Assembly (NCBI RefSeq): GCF_000189635.1
Contig: NW_002476345.1
Location: 5,211-69,210 of the forward strand
DNA: 64,000 nucleotides
Reading direction: 5' to 3'
Source: Tetrahymena thermophila SB210
Taxonomy: Eukaryota > Ciliophora > Oligohymenophorea > Hymenostomatida > Tetrahymenidae
The notes under the pieces were generated by a model. The model was given only the letters and a program-made list of their open reading frames with translations. It was not told the origin of the DNA and made no database searches. A program made the position numbers and the translations under genes. How positions within the stretch are numbered: the stretch's first letter is position 1; every line of letters starts with the position of its first letter. Below are positions 38,685 to 50,864 of the stretch, piece by piece.

Positions 38685-41022
38685 TAGCTTTTTTAATATA
38701 AAAAGGTTTAATAAACAAAAATTAAATATTTTTGAGTTTAATTGTAGTTTTAAGATTTATTTTATATTAAAAATTAATTATGGGTTCTTAAATTTTTCTA
38801 AAATATTTTTAATATTGAATTGTTTTCTTATTTTAGCTTCATATTTCTTTTTCTAATTATGAATCAATATGTCAAAAATTATATACATATTTTGGAATTA
38901 TATTATAAATCTTTACATTTAAATTGAAATGTTTTTTGATAAAAAGTTAGAAATCGAATTTGTCAATTAAATTTATATGAAGAATATATAAAAATAATTT
39001 AAACACAGTTTTGTGATAATATTTAAAATAAAAATTATTATTAAAAAAATATATCTCAGAAATTTTTAATTTTTGATTTATTGTCTGATTCAAGGTTCTG
39101 ATTTTATAATTCTAATAATAAATCGATATGTCAAAAATTATTTAGTTAATTATTAATTAAATACTAATTCATATTTTTATTATACTTTGGAATATTTTAA
39201 ACTATTTTGAGCTATAAACTTTATTAATTAAATTAAGATGAAGAATTAAAAATATTTCAAGCCTACAGTTTTATGAAAATCATTCAGTAAAAAAACTTTT
39301 ATAAAAATATTTATTAAAAAAATAAATGATAAATTCTAAATTTTTTACTTGTAAATTTTTAAATATTAATTTATAACATGATTCTATATTCTTATTAATA
39401 GTTCTAATTATAAATCTATTTGAAAAAAATAATAGTCTTTAAAAATTTATTTATTGACTTTTAGTTCTAATTATAAATCTATATGAAAAAAATAATAAAT
39501 TATTTTGGAATTATATTCTAAGTTTTTAAAAATTTATTTATTGACTTTTTAGTTTTTTTAAGAAATAAAATTTATTAAGTAAAATTAGATGAAGATTAAA
39601 AATATTTAATCATAATATTTTATGAAAACCATTCAATTTAAAAAAATCTATTTATAAATCTTTGTTCTATTGATTTATTTGTAATTTAGAGTATTTATTT
39701 TTCATAAATTCATTTTTAGTTTTTTTGATATATTTGTGAATAAATTTATAAAAAAGCTATTCAAGAGATGATTGAATTTCACTACATATTTAAATAGTTC
39801 TAGTAATTATTATGTTATTAAATATTAATAATTATATTCTTTGGATTTTGGATTTGTATTACTATTTTTTAATGATAAAATTTTTAGTTATTATATATAA
39901 TAATCATTAATTCAGTAGATTTGCTTCAGTGTTTGCTATAATAAATTTAATGCATAGTTAATTTAAATTTCATTAAAGAATTTTTAACCTAATTTTTACT
40001 TTTTTTGAAGTATTCTTTACTTTAAATGTTAAATTTTTGTTTAAATATATTATTATGTGCTTTTAAAAAATATTTTTAGATGTATATTGAATAGATTTAG
40101 ATTTAAATAAAAAAATTGTTTTGAATTGAATAAATTTTATATTTATTATCCTATTGAATTTTTATGCTAAAGTAAAAAAATGGTATTTCTTTTAAATTAA
40201 ATATCAAATCAGTATAACTTTTAATGCTTTTTTATATCCCTAATAATATCAGTAATATTTTGTGAACTGAATAAAATAATAAATATAATTTTATTTAATT
40301 CTTTATTTATTTGCTTATTTTAAATAGTAATTTACTTTTAAAGCTAAATTAATAGAGTAAAATATAAAATTATGTAATTCGAAGATATTGGTATTTTGTT
40401 TTTACCTATCTTTTCCTTTTCAAATATTTTCTTAATTTTAATTACTATAAACAAATTAAAACATCCAATTTTAGTTTAGCCAGAATTAAAACATCATCAT
40501 CCACTTTTTCTTAATTACAGTAAAAAAAATTAAATAATAACCTGAAAATATCAAAGCGAAATTAACTTGATATAGAACTTTAAAATTATAATTCATGCTT
40601 ACAAATACCAAAATATAATAAATAAATAGTAAGTAACTAAAATATAATGTGATGTATGAGTTTTTTAGCTTATTAAAAATATTTTGTAAACAACCTAGCT
40701 TGATTGAAATATTTTTCACTGTTCTTATTTATCTGTTCAAATAAAAAATGATATCGAAAAAAATTTACATTTTGATAACCAGTTATGATAAATTATAAGG
40801 AAGTAATTTTTTTTTTTTTAATCAGTTCCTAGTTATTACTATTAATTAATTAGCTGGAACAAACTTAAATACCAGCTTTCGAGTGGGGTAATCATAATAA
40901 TATTCCTATTAAACAAGCAAACTTCTTTTATTAAAAAGTTTTAAAAGTGTCTTAAGATATAAATAATTTATGCTAATTATTAATATTATTAAGTTTTCTA
41001 AAATAAGATAATAATAAAGGTA
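38685..41022. other. AT-rich intergenic region with degenerate repeats
   Basis: No supported gene. A 77-codon hydrophobic open stretch on the minus strand at 40486-40719 begins with GTG rather than ATG and has no neighbours in frame, so it is not called. Degenerate direct repeats lie at 38850-39670. Confidence 0.55.
38850..39670. repeat. Degenerate direct repeats, four anchors
   Basis: A 'ctaattataaatc.atatg.aaaaa' anchor recurs at about 38852, 39112, 39403 and 39467, in most copies followed by 'ttttggaattata'. Further shared strings are 'agatgaag', 'aaaaatattt' and 'ttatgaaaa..cattca'. Spacing is 260, 291 and 64 bp. The repeats are noncoding and old, of unknown origin. Confidence 0.55.
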
Positions 41023-42995
41023 ATGTATAAGCTAGTATTGATTTATGCCTTTTTCTTTATGAGCGTAGTGCTTGCATAGAAAGGCAACACAAATATGTTA
41101 GGAGATTATGAATAGAGAGTTATAAATCTGACAGTAATACCGACTTTGGATGATAACTCGAACACATTTCTTTACAAAAAGAGAATTTCATTTAGTAAGC
41201 TATTCTAGGATGAGCCTTAAGTGCTTCTTACTATTCAAAGCATAGTTTTAATTCATGGAAGCGTTAATAGCTATTAAACCTAAGTTTAATCCATATCTAC
41301 TGATGGATTCGACATAGTTGTTTAATGCTATGAAAAAGAAAGCGAATTCAATTTCATCTTTTTATATACTGCGTTTTAAAAATCTGATTATATCAAAGTA
41401 TATTATTTATTCTCACAACCTACACCATCTCTACACGATTATGAAAGCTATTCAAGGTAGAAAGCATAAAACCAGGTTATTGGCTCAATTTAACTTAATG
41501 GGCATTTTTCGGCAAATCTAATTAACACAAGCACTTTTATTTTAGGTAAATTTTTAGTAAATATATGAGATAATACATTTAAATTTACACATCTATCAAT
41601 AGATTGAATATTTAAATAGCTAATCACTTTTGCAAAATTTAATATGCTTAAGTAATTAAAGATTAAAGTTAATTTAATTAACTTTTTAAAAATAGGAGTT
41701 AAATCATCTGAGCAGAATTAAGACGTTTCCATTAAAACTTTCACTTAATTATAAGAAAATGGAAATAAATTAGATGTGTTTGCATCATGCTGGAACAACG
41801 TTAAAATCTAATCAGTTTCAGTTGCCATATTGATATGGAATGTGCCTAATTCATTTGTTGGAGAGTTAAAAGGAAACTAATATGATAGCTAATATAATAC
41901 TTACAAAAGCCATCCTTGGATTAACACTAGATAAGATAACAGATATGCCACTATAAGTTGTGATACAAATGTAGATGGAGATACTGCTCTTTAGTTATTT
42001 AGTATATATGGACTACGAGGATATGACATTAGAGAAGGACCTATCGTTATAATAGAAAAAGATATAAATTTTGATTTCAAAAACAATTAAGCCTCTTCTT
42101 CTGTTGGAACAAGTAGCTCCTATTTTTACTTTACTTAATCAAATTTTAAATTTTATTAAATTTCTTCATTATTAAAATAGCTGGAAGAACAAAGTTAGTT
42201 GGTATTTGGATTAGTGCTGTAATATTAAGAGATGTAGATAAAAATTACCTTTAAGAGCAAATGAGTCCTTTAGTGCTCTGCCTAATAGTAGCTGGTTCTC
42301 TCGTTGGTGTTTTTATCATTTTCTCTATCTTCTACTTAAAGTTCTTCGGATAAAACTAAGATTTTAAGCATAAAAAATTTAGTAACAAGGATTTCAGCTA
42401 ATCTGGAAGTGATTTAAATGGAAATAGTTAATCAATTCAAGGTCATTCCGTTAACTAATAAGGCGTTAACAATCAAAATAATTCTAAAGACGTAGTAACT
42501 TTGGAATTCCCATAGAAGTTTAAATAAATTCAACGCAAGAAAAATACAGCTGTTTTGCTTTCAAGGGACTTGTTAACAGGAGTAAAGTAATCTGAAAAAA
42601 ATCCTAAAATTTACAATGAAAAAACTGTAATTGTTGAAATGAGTGAAGAATGCACTAAAAAAAATGTATTTTCAGAGCATTATAACTCATAAAATTTCTA
42701 GTCAGCCTTAGAAAAATAAGAGTCAAATGCAAAACCATAACTACAAAAACTGGAAGAAGAGGAAATAAATGATAGTCCTTAGTATGAAAAAAATTAAGAT
42801 AATTAAATCTTCTTTAATAAGTAACAGTAAAAAGAAGATAATAGAGACAGTTTAAGCGAAATTTAATCAACTTTAGAAAATGAACATGGTCAAGAAACGA
42901 CTAATCGCTGTTAACCAAAGATTTTATCTGATTAAGATCTAATATAAAAAGATAAATCCAGGTCTGAATCTATCACAATAGAAATAAATGCTTGA
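41023..42995 (+). CDS. Type I membrane protein with H-type-lectin-like ectodomain
   Basis: Three exons (41023-41545, 41696-42112, 42181-42995) sum to 1755 nt, giving 584 aa. Introns are 150 nt and 68 nt (GTAAAT...ATAG and GTAGCT...ATAG). A signal peptide (MYKLVLIYAFFFMSVVLA) is followed by a region matching the H-type lectin pattern: aromatic FSKLF, then PQVLLTIQSI, then STDGFDIVVQCYEK and a late FIFLYTAF strand. The ectodomain continues to a membrane span (LVLCLIVAGSLVGVFIIFSIF) and a cytoplasmic tail of about 210 aa rich in K, E, Q and S. It is probably a surface receptor or adhesin. The lectin call is by motif shape; sugar specificity cannot be predicted. The open stretch at 41318-41521 in another frame is a shadow. 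Confidence 0.82.
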
Positions 42996-43942
42996 ATCAA
43001 AATTTTTAAACAAAAAAACTCCCAAAAAAACTTTTTCAAAAAACTTAATTAATATTCTTAAAAATTACTAACAATAATACTGTATAAAATTAAATTCTTA
43101 TTCTATTTGTAAATTCTATGTACAATACCTTAATCAAAATTGCAATTATATTTTCTATTTACTTAACCTTAATTGAATATTTATTTTTATCTTTTTGTGA
43201 AACTCTAATACTATTGAAGTTTTTGCTTCATGAAAAAAAGAAAGAGAAGTGTTTAGGAATTTTATATAAGTAAATTTGAATTTTTCATATTAATTATTGT
43301 AATTATTAATAAATCAAGTGAGTACTCTACTAACTATTTCTTAACAATTAATGATATTTGTTTTAATTGAATAATTACCAATTTAAAATATTTGTTTAAT
43401 AAATTTTTGAATAATTTCCATATTGAATTAATAAAATATATTAATTATATTTACCTTACAAATAATGCAAGAGTTGTTTCACCAAAGAATCGTTTTATTA
43501 ATTGATTTTATAATAATGTAAATTTATTCAAGCATTTTCATCTTAAACATCTTAAGCATATAGAGTGTAATGCATTATCATTAATCTTAAGGTTACATAA
43601 TTTAGTATTATTAATTACATTAAAAATAAAAGTAAAAATTATATATAATAGAGAGTTTTATAAAAATATCTATTTGTTTGATTAATAAAAGAGCTTACTT
43701 TATGTATTTAAATATCTTTAATATGAAATGAATTATTAAATATATTTCTAAAGAAAAGTAAAATAAAATTTGATTTAGCTAATAATGAAAGATAGATATT
43801 ATTTAACTTATTTTCAAGATTTTTATAGTTTGATTTTGTTAGAAAATCAATTATAAGTGACTGGATAATATTAAGTAAATAATATTAATGATTTACGATA
43901 AATACAAAATATAAAATACAAATAAATTAAAAAAGTTTTTTT
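42996..43942. other. AT-rich intergenic region between convergent genes
   Basis: The region holds the 3' flanks of two convergent genes. No reading frame, repeat or RNA gene is supported. Confidence 0.6.
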
Positions 43943-45157
43943 TCAAATTTTACTAAATAATTCATATGGAATATTTAACTAAATAGAAGGATCTTCTTTT
44001 AATTAAATTACACCTTCAAATTTTTCTTTTATTACACTCTTTAATAATCCTATTTTTTTGCAATACTAACCTGGCTTTAGAATCATTACTTCTCCTTCTA
44101 ATTTAGGAATTACTGTTTCAAGGAATTATTAATCCATTTAAATTACTACTTCAGGTTTTTTGATTAATTATATTTTTCCCTAAAATGGATCTTCTGAGTT
44201 TACTTCTTTAACAATAGCTTTTTCATTATAATACGAACCATTTTCAAGTTCTTTATCTTTAATTTTAACAGTAATGCCTTCCTATAACCAAGGAATTTCA
44301 TCAAAAGCATCTTCCCCTTCTTATTATATTTAATCTCCATCTTATTAATTAATTTGTGTATTATTTTCTATTTTGTTTTCAGTAGGCACTGCTGCTTACT
44401 CATTTTCTTGATTTTATTAATTATTTTGTTATTGCACTGAAAATGAGATCAACTCTTCATCTTTATTTTCTTCTTCTTGTTCATCTTCATCTTCTTGTTC
44501 ATCTTTTTTTAGATTAAAAGATATTCCAAACTCAAATTATCCACCTTCTAAATCTAATTCATCCATTTACTCATTTTTTGCTTCAATATTCTTATTCATT
44601 GTTTCTTCAAGCTTTTTGACATTTTGCAATTGACGCTCTAATTCCATTTGTTACATTTTTTCAGTTTTTTTTTCTAATCTCGCTCTTTTTTCTTCTTCTC
44701 TTTATTATTTAATAGCTTCTAATCCCTTATCTACATATGTGATAAATAAACCTCTATCGGTTTGATCTGCTGTTACTTTTCCAGTCTCATGGAGATACAT
44801 CACAAATCCAGACAAAGTTGTCCATTTAGTACTATTCATATGAACATGCGTTTTGTCACCAATGTACTCCTTGTAAACTGTATTAGCTAAAACTCTTTTC
44901 TAATTAAATCTTTTTTTTAGCAAATCCATGAAGTTGTTTTCAAATTCTTTACTATAAGTAGACAAAAATTCACTAGGATTTTCAGCAAATTATCTCATAT
45001 TATATAAATGTGTTTCGCTTTTTAAATGGCAATTAAAACCATTTTAATCCCTACACTGCTTTTTGCACATTTAACAATAAAATTTTAATTTCTAAAGACC
45101 TTTTAATTTCATTCTATTCGATATATCTTTAGGTGTTCCTGCTTCTGCTTTACCCAT
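43943..45157 (-). CDS. KIN17: KIN17-like DNA/RNA-binding protein
   Basis: One intron-free frame of 404 aa runs from ATG at 45157 to TGA at 43943-43945. The N-terminus begins MGKAEAGTPKDISNRMKLKG, the hallmark KIN17 start. A C2H2 zinc finger follows (FYCQMCKKQC...NCHLKSETH), then the winged-helix region (ENPSEFLSTYSKEFENNF, KRVLANTVYKEYIGDKTHVH, WTTLSGFVMYLHETGK, GLFITYVDKG). A charged coiled/acidic linker comes next. The C-terminal KOW/SH3-like tandem contains PWLQEGITVKIKD and IQLIKKPEVVIQMDQ. KIN17 is a nuclear protein linked to DNA replication, UV response and mRNA processing. Length and domain order agree with the family. Confidence 0.95.
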
Positions 45158-45634
45158 TTTTTTAAAAACTTTCTAACTATATTAACTTATTGAGTTTAAA
45201 AAACAAAACAAAAAAAAAAAATTAATATTAATTATTTTGTATTAAAAAGTGTTCTTATCAAAAAGGTTATAAATACTACTAATCAAATTGATCATACATT
45301 TTAGAAATTATATTTGACTGTCTATTTAAAAAATTTCCGATTTAATATCCAACCCTCTACCAATAACTTTCTTTAAAAAACTCAGAATAATTTATTTTTA
45401 AAATAATTTTAAAAATATATTTTGGTAATAAATTGAAAAAAATAATCTATCATATTTAAAGAAGAATATTTGAGTGCTATTTTTAATTTTTGTGGCATCT
45501 TTTAATAATAATTTTCTTTTGATTGATCTGAAACAAGATTATTTTGTTTATTATTTTTTGATTTTTTATAAATATAAATAAACATAAAGATATTAGTAAA
45601 ACACTAATATCCAACCAAATATTCAAAATAAAAA
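45158..45634. other. Divergent intergenic region (KIN17 / purine nucleoside phosphorylase)
   Basis: A 477-bp AT-rich spacer separates two divergently transcribed genes and presumably contains both promoters. No motif is identifiable. Confidence 0.6.
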
Positions 45635-46548
45635 ATGACTAACTATAAATCGGCTTTAGAAGCAACATAATTTATCAAGTCAAAGATTAATAATTTAAAC
45701 CCATAAATTGCTATCGTATTGGGTAGTGGTTTAGGAAATTTCGGAGATGAAATTTAAGATAAAATCGAAATTCCTTATGGAGATATTCCCCATTTCAAAA
45801 AAACATAAGTAATAGGTCATGCTGGAAAACTTATTTTTGGTAAAGTCGAAGGAGTAGAAATAGTTTGTATGTAAGGAAGATATCATTTTTATGAAGGGCA
45901 TACAATCCAAGAATGCGTGTTCCCAATCAAAGTATTTAAGCTTTTGAGTAAATAAAAATTAAATAAAATTTATATAATAAGAAATTATTTATTGTAATAC
46001 GCAATATTTAATTAATATTTCAATTTTTTATTTTAGATATTAAGATTCTTATACTTACTAATGCAGCTGGAGGATTAAATGATTCTTATGAAAGTGGTGA
46101 TCTTATTCTAATAAGAGATCACATAAACATGCTTGGTATTAATCCTTTAATTGGGTTAAATGAAGAAGAGTTCGGACCCAGGTTCCCAGATATGTCTATC
46201 ACTTATACTCCTTAGCTTTTGGAAAAGGCAAAAAAAGTCATGAAAGACTTAAATATATCTATAAAAACAGGAACTTATGCTGGCTTAAGAGGCCCTAATT
46301 ATGAAACTCCAGCAGAAGTATAAATGCTTAGAACATTTAGAGCTGATCTTGTTGGAGCTAGTACTGTTTATGAAGCTATAGTAGCAAGCCATATGAACAT
46401 ACAAGTATTAGGTATTTCATGTGTATCAAATATGGGAGCTGGAATATCTAAAACTCCTCTATCTCATTAAGAAATTATTGATGTTTCTAATAGTATTAAA
46501 TCTAAATTTTCGAATTTAGTTAAGAATTTAATTCCAAATTTGTTATGA
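45635..46548 (+). CDS. PNP: Purine nucleoside phosphorylase
   Basis: Two exons (45635-45947 and 46037-46548) with an 89-nt intron (GTAAAT...TTTTAG) give 274 aa. The enzyme cleaves purine nucleosides with phosphate to the free base and ribose-1-phosphate, in purine salvage. Family motifs are intact: phosphate-binding GSGLG near residue 30, GHAGKLIFG, the arginine-containing [18 protein letters not shown] right after the splice, [10 protein letters not shown] with the purine-site glutamate, and [17 protein letters not shown] then [12 protein letters not shown]. This is the trimeric PNP/MTA-phosphorylase type. Ciliates are generally purine auxotrophs, so salvage enzymes are expected. A minus-strand open stretch at 46467-46754 is a shadow. 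Confidence 0.94.
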
Positions 46549-47027
46549 TAAAATAAATTTTTAAAATTAATTAAATGTCTGTTTAATAATTTTTGAATTT
46601 TTATATTGTACTTTACCTCATTAAAAATAAAAATGCTAAAATGTAATTTTACTCTGCTTACGGATTCATTAAAAATTAATTTTATAATATAATTTGTTAT
46701 TTGATTATGTAATATTGTCAATTTTAAATTAAAAGAGAGGGATATATTAACCAAACAAAAGTATTTGTATTGATCTCAAGAAATTTGATCAGATTACATT
46801 AAAAGATTTAAAATGAATACAAAATGAAAGAAATTAAGTAGAATTATGTTGCTTTATTATTAATTTGAGAAATTAATATAAATTGAAAAATTTTCAAGAT
46901 ATTTAATAAAAAATTGTTAATTAAAAGAATATAAGCAATATTTATCAAAAATACTAGCTTTATATTTCTAATCATTTAGTAAAACTTATTAGGCTTTTCT
47001 GAAAAGCTAAAGTGTAATAAATAAAAA
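46549..47027. other. AT-rich intergenic spacer
   Basis: The region holds the 3' flank of the phosphorylase gene and the upstream region of the next plus-strand gene. Nothing else is recognisable. Confidence 0.6.
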
Positions 47028-50000
47028 ATGAGTAGATTATCCAAGTTAGGATAAAATCTATTGTCTAATTCTGTAAAATTATTTGATAATAGAATTGCTT
47101 TGTTTATTTATTTTTCATTTTTAGTCAAAAGATAAAACTGAAACCTCCACAAGATCAATAGCTAAATTAGATTAAAATATCACTTATTCTAATGAAAGTA
47201 AGTATAATTTACAATTTAGAAAGTATGAAATCAATAATCTTTTTGCTTCTATAATTTAGCTGCAGTATCTACTTAAGAGAGTGAAAAATTTTTGGACTCA
47301 TATCACTAATGGAACAATTACAATTCAGTAAATAAATTAATAATGAATTAAGTTATTATATTAAAATATTTACTTATAAATAGCTACTTTAATACTAAAA
47401 TAATGTAATCCTATAGAATTACTATACAAAGCAATAGGAACTTGAGCAGCACAATTAAAAATTTTTATATAATTAAATGAAAATAAAAGAAAAAGAATAT
47501 GCTCTAATCAACCAAAAAATAGATTAATTAAAAAATTTAATCAATGATACATTTTAGAAAGAAATTGAAATTAAAAAAGATTTATAAAAACTTGAAATTT
47601 TAAATGGTTATACATATTAAAATACTCAATAAAATGAGTTAATTTAATTTAATGGAATTCACTATGACCAACTCGAATAGAATAGGTTAAAAAGGCTGGA
47701 TATGTAACAAAAATTATAGTAGCTAATAAATTAAAAGAGTGTCCTAGAATAACAATATGATTTCTAGAGTATTTTAGTTATAATTCTATTTGTAAATCTT
47801 AGTTTAAATTTTTAATAGAATAATTTGCACCAATTGATAGAGAATAAGACTAGTCTTTCTAAGATACTAACCTATCTAAAAAAATAAAAGTTAATAAAAG
47901 CTAATAAATCAAAAGCTTTTAAAAAGTAGAATTAGAAATCCCACCATTTTATTTAAAAGACTTACAAAATAAATCTCCAAATATAAAGAGCATTTAAAAA
48001 CCTATAAATATGCCTAATTATCATGATTTAAAATTGATGAGCTAATCATATAATTAACTTGTCGACTTACCTCCTTCAATATAGCAATAATTTGATAAAG
48101 TACCTAAATTTGCCATTAGTAAATTTAAGAATCGTAAATAATTATTCCAATTAAAATAATTAGTTTGTCTTTTTAAAGTTAAAAATATTTTAGTATCTTT
48201 TTCTATTTTAAAAAGATTTTTATATTAAAAATAAATCTTATTAACCAAATTAATAAAATCTCTTCAAAATATTTAAATAAATACAGTTAGTTAAAATTAG
48301 AAATTTAATTAAATATTTTTTATTTTGTTGATATTATTGTAAAATTAGCTAAATCTACTTAAAATTTTATTAAAATTGTTAATTCTTCTTATTTAAATTA
48401 TTTAAAAATAATTAGTTGATGAATTTGTTGAGATTATGGCTAAAGATGTAAATAATGAATTAAATTTATAAATAATATATCAAGGAGTTTAAACTTAATC
48501 AACAGAGAATAAAAAATAGAGATTTGAAAAAGGCATTTAAAGAAGTTTATGATTTTGATCCAGATATTTATATTCAAAATGTTAAATAAGCTTAATATGG
48601 TAAAAATTTAATTATTATACCAATCACTATTATAAATATAATTAATATAAGATTAACAAAAGCAAGAAGTATTAAATTTAAGAGAGGAATTACAAAGGAA
48701 ACAATATTTAGATCAGCTCAAAAAAAATAAAAACACTGACGAATAAAAAAAATAAACTGTTGTGTAAAAGAGCTCTCTATTTAAAAGTTAATAAAACTTA
48801 TAACAAAACTAATCAGATAACGATGAAGAAGGTAAGATTTCAAAAAAGAGGTAGGTATTATTGAGTCATAAATAATCTATTAAATACATTTTTTAAAAAG
48901 GAAAAAATAAATAATTGGATAGTTTCGTAGAGTTGCCTTCTTTTTTGTAATTTTCAAAAAGACTATGCAATTTTATATTCATAATAAAAGAGATGTTTAA
49001 ATGAAAAAAGTGTACAACTTAATTTCATAAGCTTTAAATGTAAAAAAATTAATTTTATTTTTTATTATTTAATGAAATATTTAACATTTATATAAAGGAT
49101 AGCAAGTAATATATAAAAGTTTCTTGTGAAAGAGCTTTTAAGCTTTTAGTGTATGATAAAAAATTAAATATTGATTTAGAATTAGAGAAAAAATCAGCAA
49201 AGGAAGTCAATAAATCTAAAATTCAATAATTAAAAGTAACATAATTCTTTAAAACCAAAAAAATATAACACACTTAATTAATTTTAGAATATTGTGAAGG
49301 TTATGTTAGATTGCTTAATAGATAACTTGTCAGAATCATAAATTAGTAAAGAGTTAATACTTTTTTTTGCTAAACTAACAAAGCAATTTTCTTTTCCTCC
49401 ACCTAATTACTTAACAAAATTTGAACTTGAAAGAATCCAATTTACCAAATATGGGCAATATTAGTAAATTATAAAATCTATGATTTATTATTTTTAAACA
49501 TTTTTAGAACTTAAAATAAATCAGTTATGCAGATGATTATATTACATTTCTTCATAGTTAGAATTTTGCTTTAAGAGATTCTTAATAAGCCTTGGTCTGT
49601 TCTTGAAGGAGTTTAAGAAAATTAACAATTAAAGCAGTAAAAAAATAAATAAATAAATTATTTTTATCATTATTTAAAGAGCTTACATTTTATTTGTTTT
49701 TTTATAAAAAGAAACTGCTATTATGTTTGTGCCATAATCTAGTAAATAGTTTTGCAATACTTGAAAAGTACCACAGCAACATATAATGAATCTTAATTGC
49801 ATGTTCTTAAAGAATTTCAAAATTTATAAAGGCCAGGTTTTATGAAAGCAAAAGTAGATGCCGTAATTTCAAGAGAGGATCAACAAGATTTTTAAAAATA
49901 TGGAGAACCATTAATTTTAGGATTTCCTTCTGAATTAAATATGCAAGTAATATTCAGTGATTCATAATGGGCAACAGAAAGAAAAGAAACCCTTTAAGGT

Positions 50001-50111
50001 TTTGGTGATAAACTAGTTGAAATGGTCCTAAAAGTATAAAAAAACTTACCTGAATATCAGTTTAATATATTTTAGTAGATGGATGAATATCTTAAATCTA
50101 AAGAATTATGA
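47028..50111 (+). CDS. Intron-rich coiled-coil protein, unknown function
   Basis: ATG at 47028 and TGA at 50109-50111. Clear introns are 47073-47124, 47198-47259, 47328-47383, 47769-47818, 49464-49507 and 49637-49711. Others lie near 48130-48412, 48602-48652, between 48836 and 49100, and near 49243-49294, with boundaries less certain. The N-terminal half is long, Q/K/E-rich coiled coil (around YTKQQELEQHNQKF and LEQNRLKRLDMQQKLQQL). Ordered segments follow, including NYHDLKLMSQSYNQLVDLPP and DLKKAFKEVYDFDPDIY. A helical C-terminal domain contains KPWSVLEGVQENQQLKQ and ILGFPSELNMQVIFSD and ends KSKEL. Such architecture is common in ciliary or cytoskeletal scaffold proteins, but I could not name the family. 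Confidence 0.72.
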
Positions 50112-50864
50112 AATTATTTGGACTATTATTAGATTTGTTCAAAGAATTAAGCATGAAAAATTGTGAAATTTAAATAATTCATATTTTATCTTGTTAAAAT
50201 CAATTTTTTTATATAAAATTATCAAAAATTAATTTTGCACCTAAATAAATGTTTTAGAAGCTATTAAATAACTTATTTAAATCTATAAAATTAACTAAAA
50301 TTAAGCAAATATATATTCATATAAAATATTTTCATAGTTGGAATTTATTAATAATTTTTAAAAATAGCATTCAAACGATAGTTAATTTATTTAAGCTATA
50401 AAAATTAGAGTTTCATTTAAGAATTGAATTCAAAGAAAATCTTATTTAAAATTTATTTGATTTTTGATGAAACTTTTTTAATAATTTAATTTTAAATTTA
50501 ATAAATTTGATTTGTTGTTTACAATTTAATTTTTTTAAAAGTAAATTTTAATAAATCGAATATATTATTTGATAGCAGTAAATTATTTAAGATATTTAAT
50601 TTTATACTAAATGTTAATGGATTTTTTTAAATAAATTAGAAATTTATGTTACAAACTCAGTTTACAAACAATCAGAATCAAAGTAAAATTTTTGATGTGT
50701 ATTTTAATTTTTGGTAATAGGCATAAAATTTGAGTAATAAAAATGAATAATATTATGTAAATATAGAGGTTTGCGTGTATAAATTACACTTAAAAACTAT
50801 TAGCAAATAAAAATAATATATCAAAAAATTAATTTTGCAATTCTTAAGAATATTATTAATTAAA
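50112..50864. other. AT-rich intergenic spacer
   Basis: No gene or structured element seen between two co-directional genes. Confidence 0.6.

Noticed and set aside
40486-40719. 77-codon hydrophobic minus-strand open stretch
   Set aside because: It starts with GTG, has no ATG nearby, and its composition matches AT-rich spacer; no second exon could be found.
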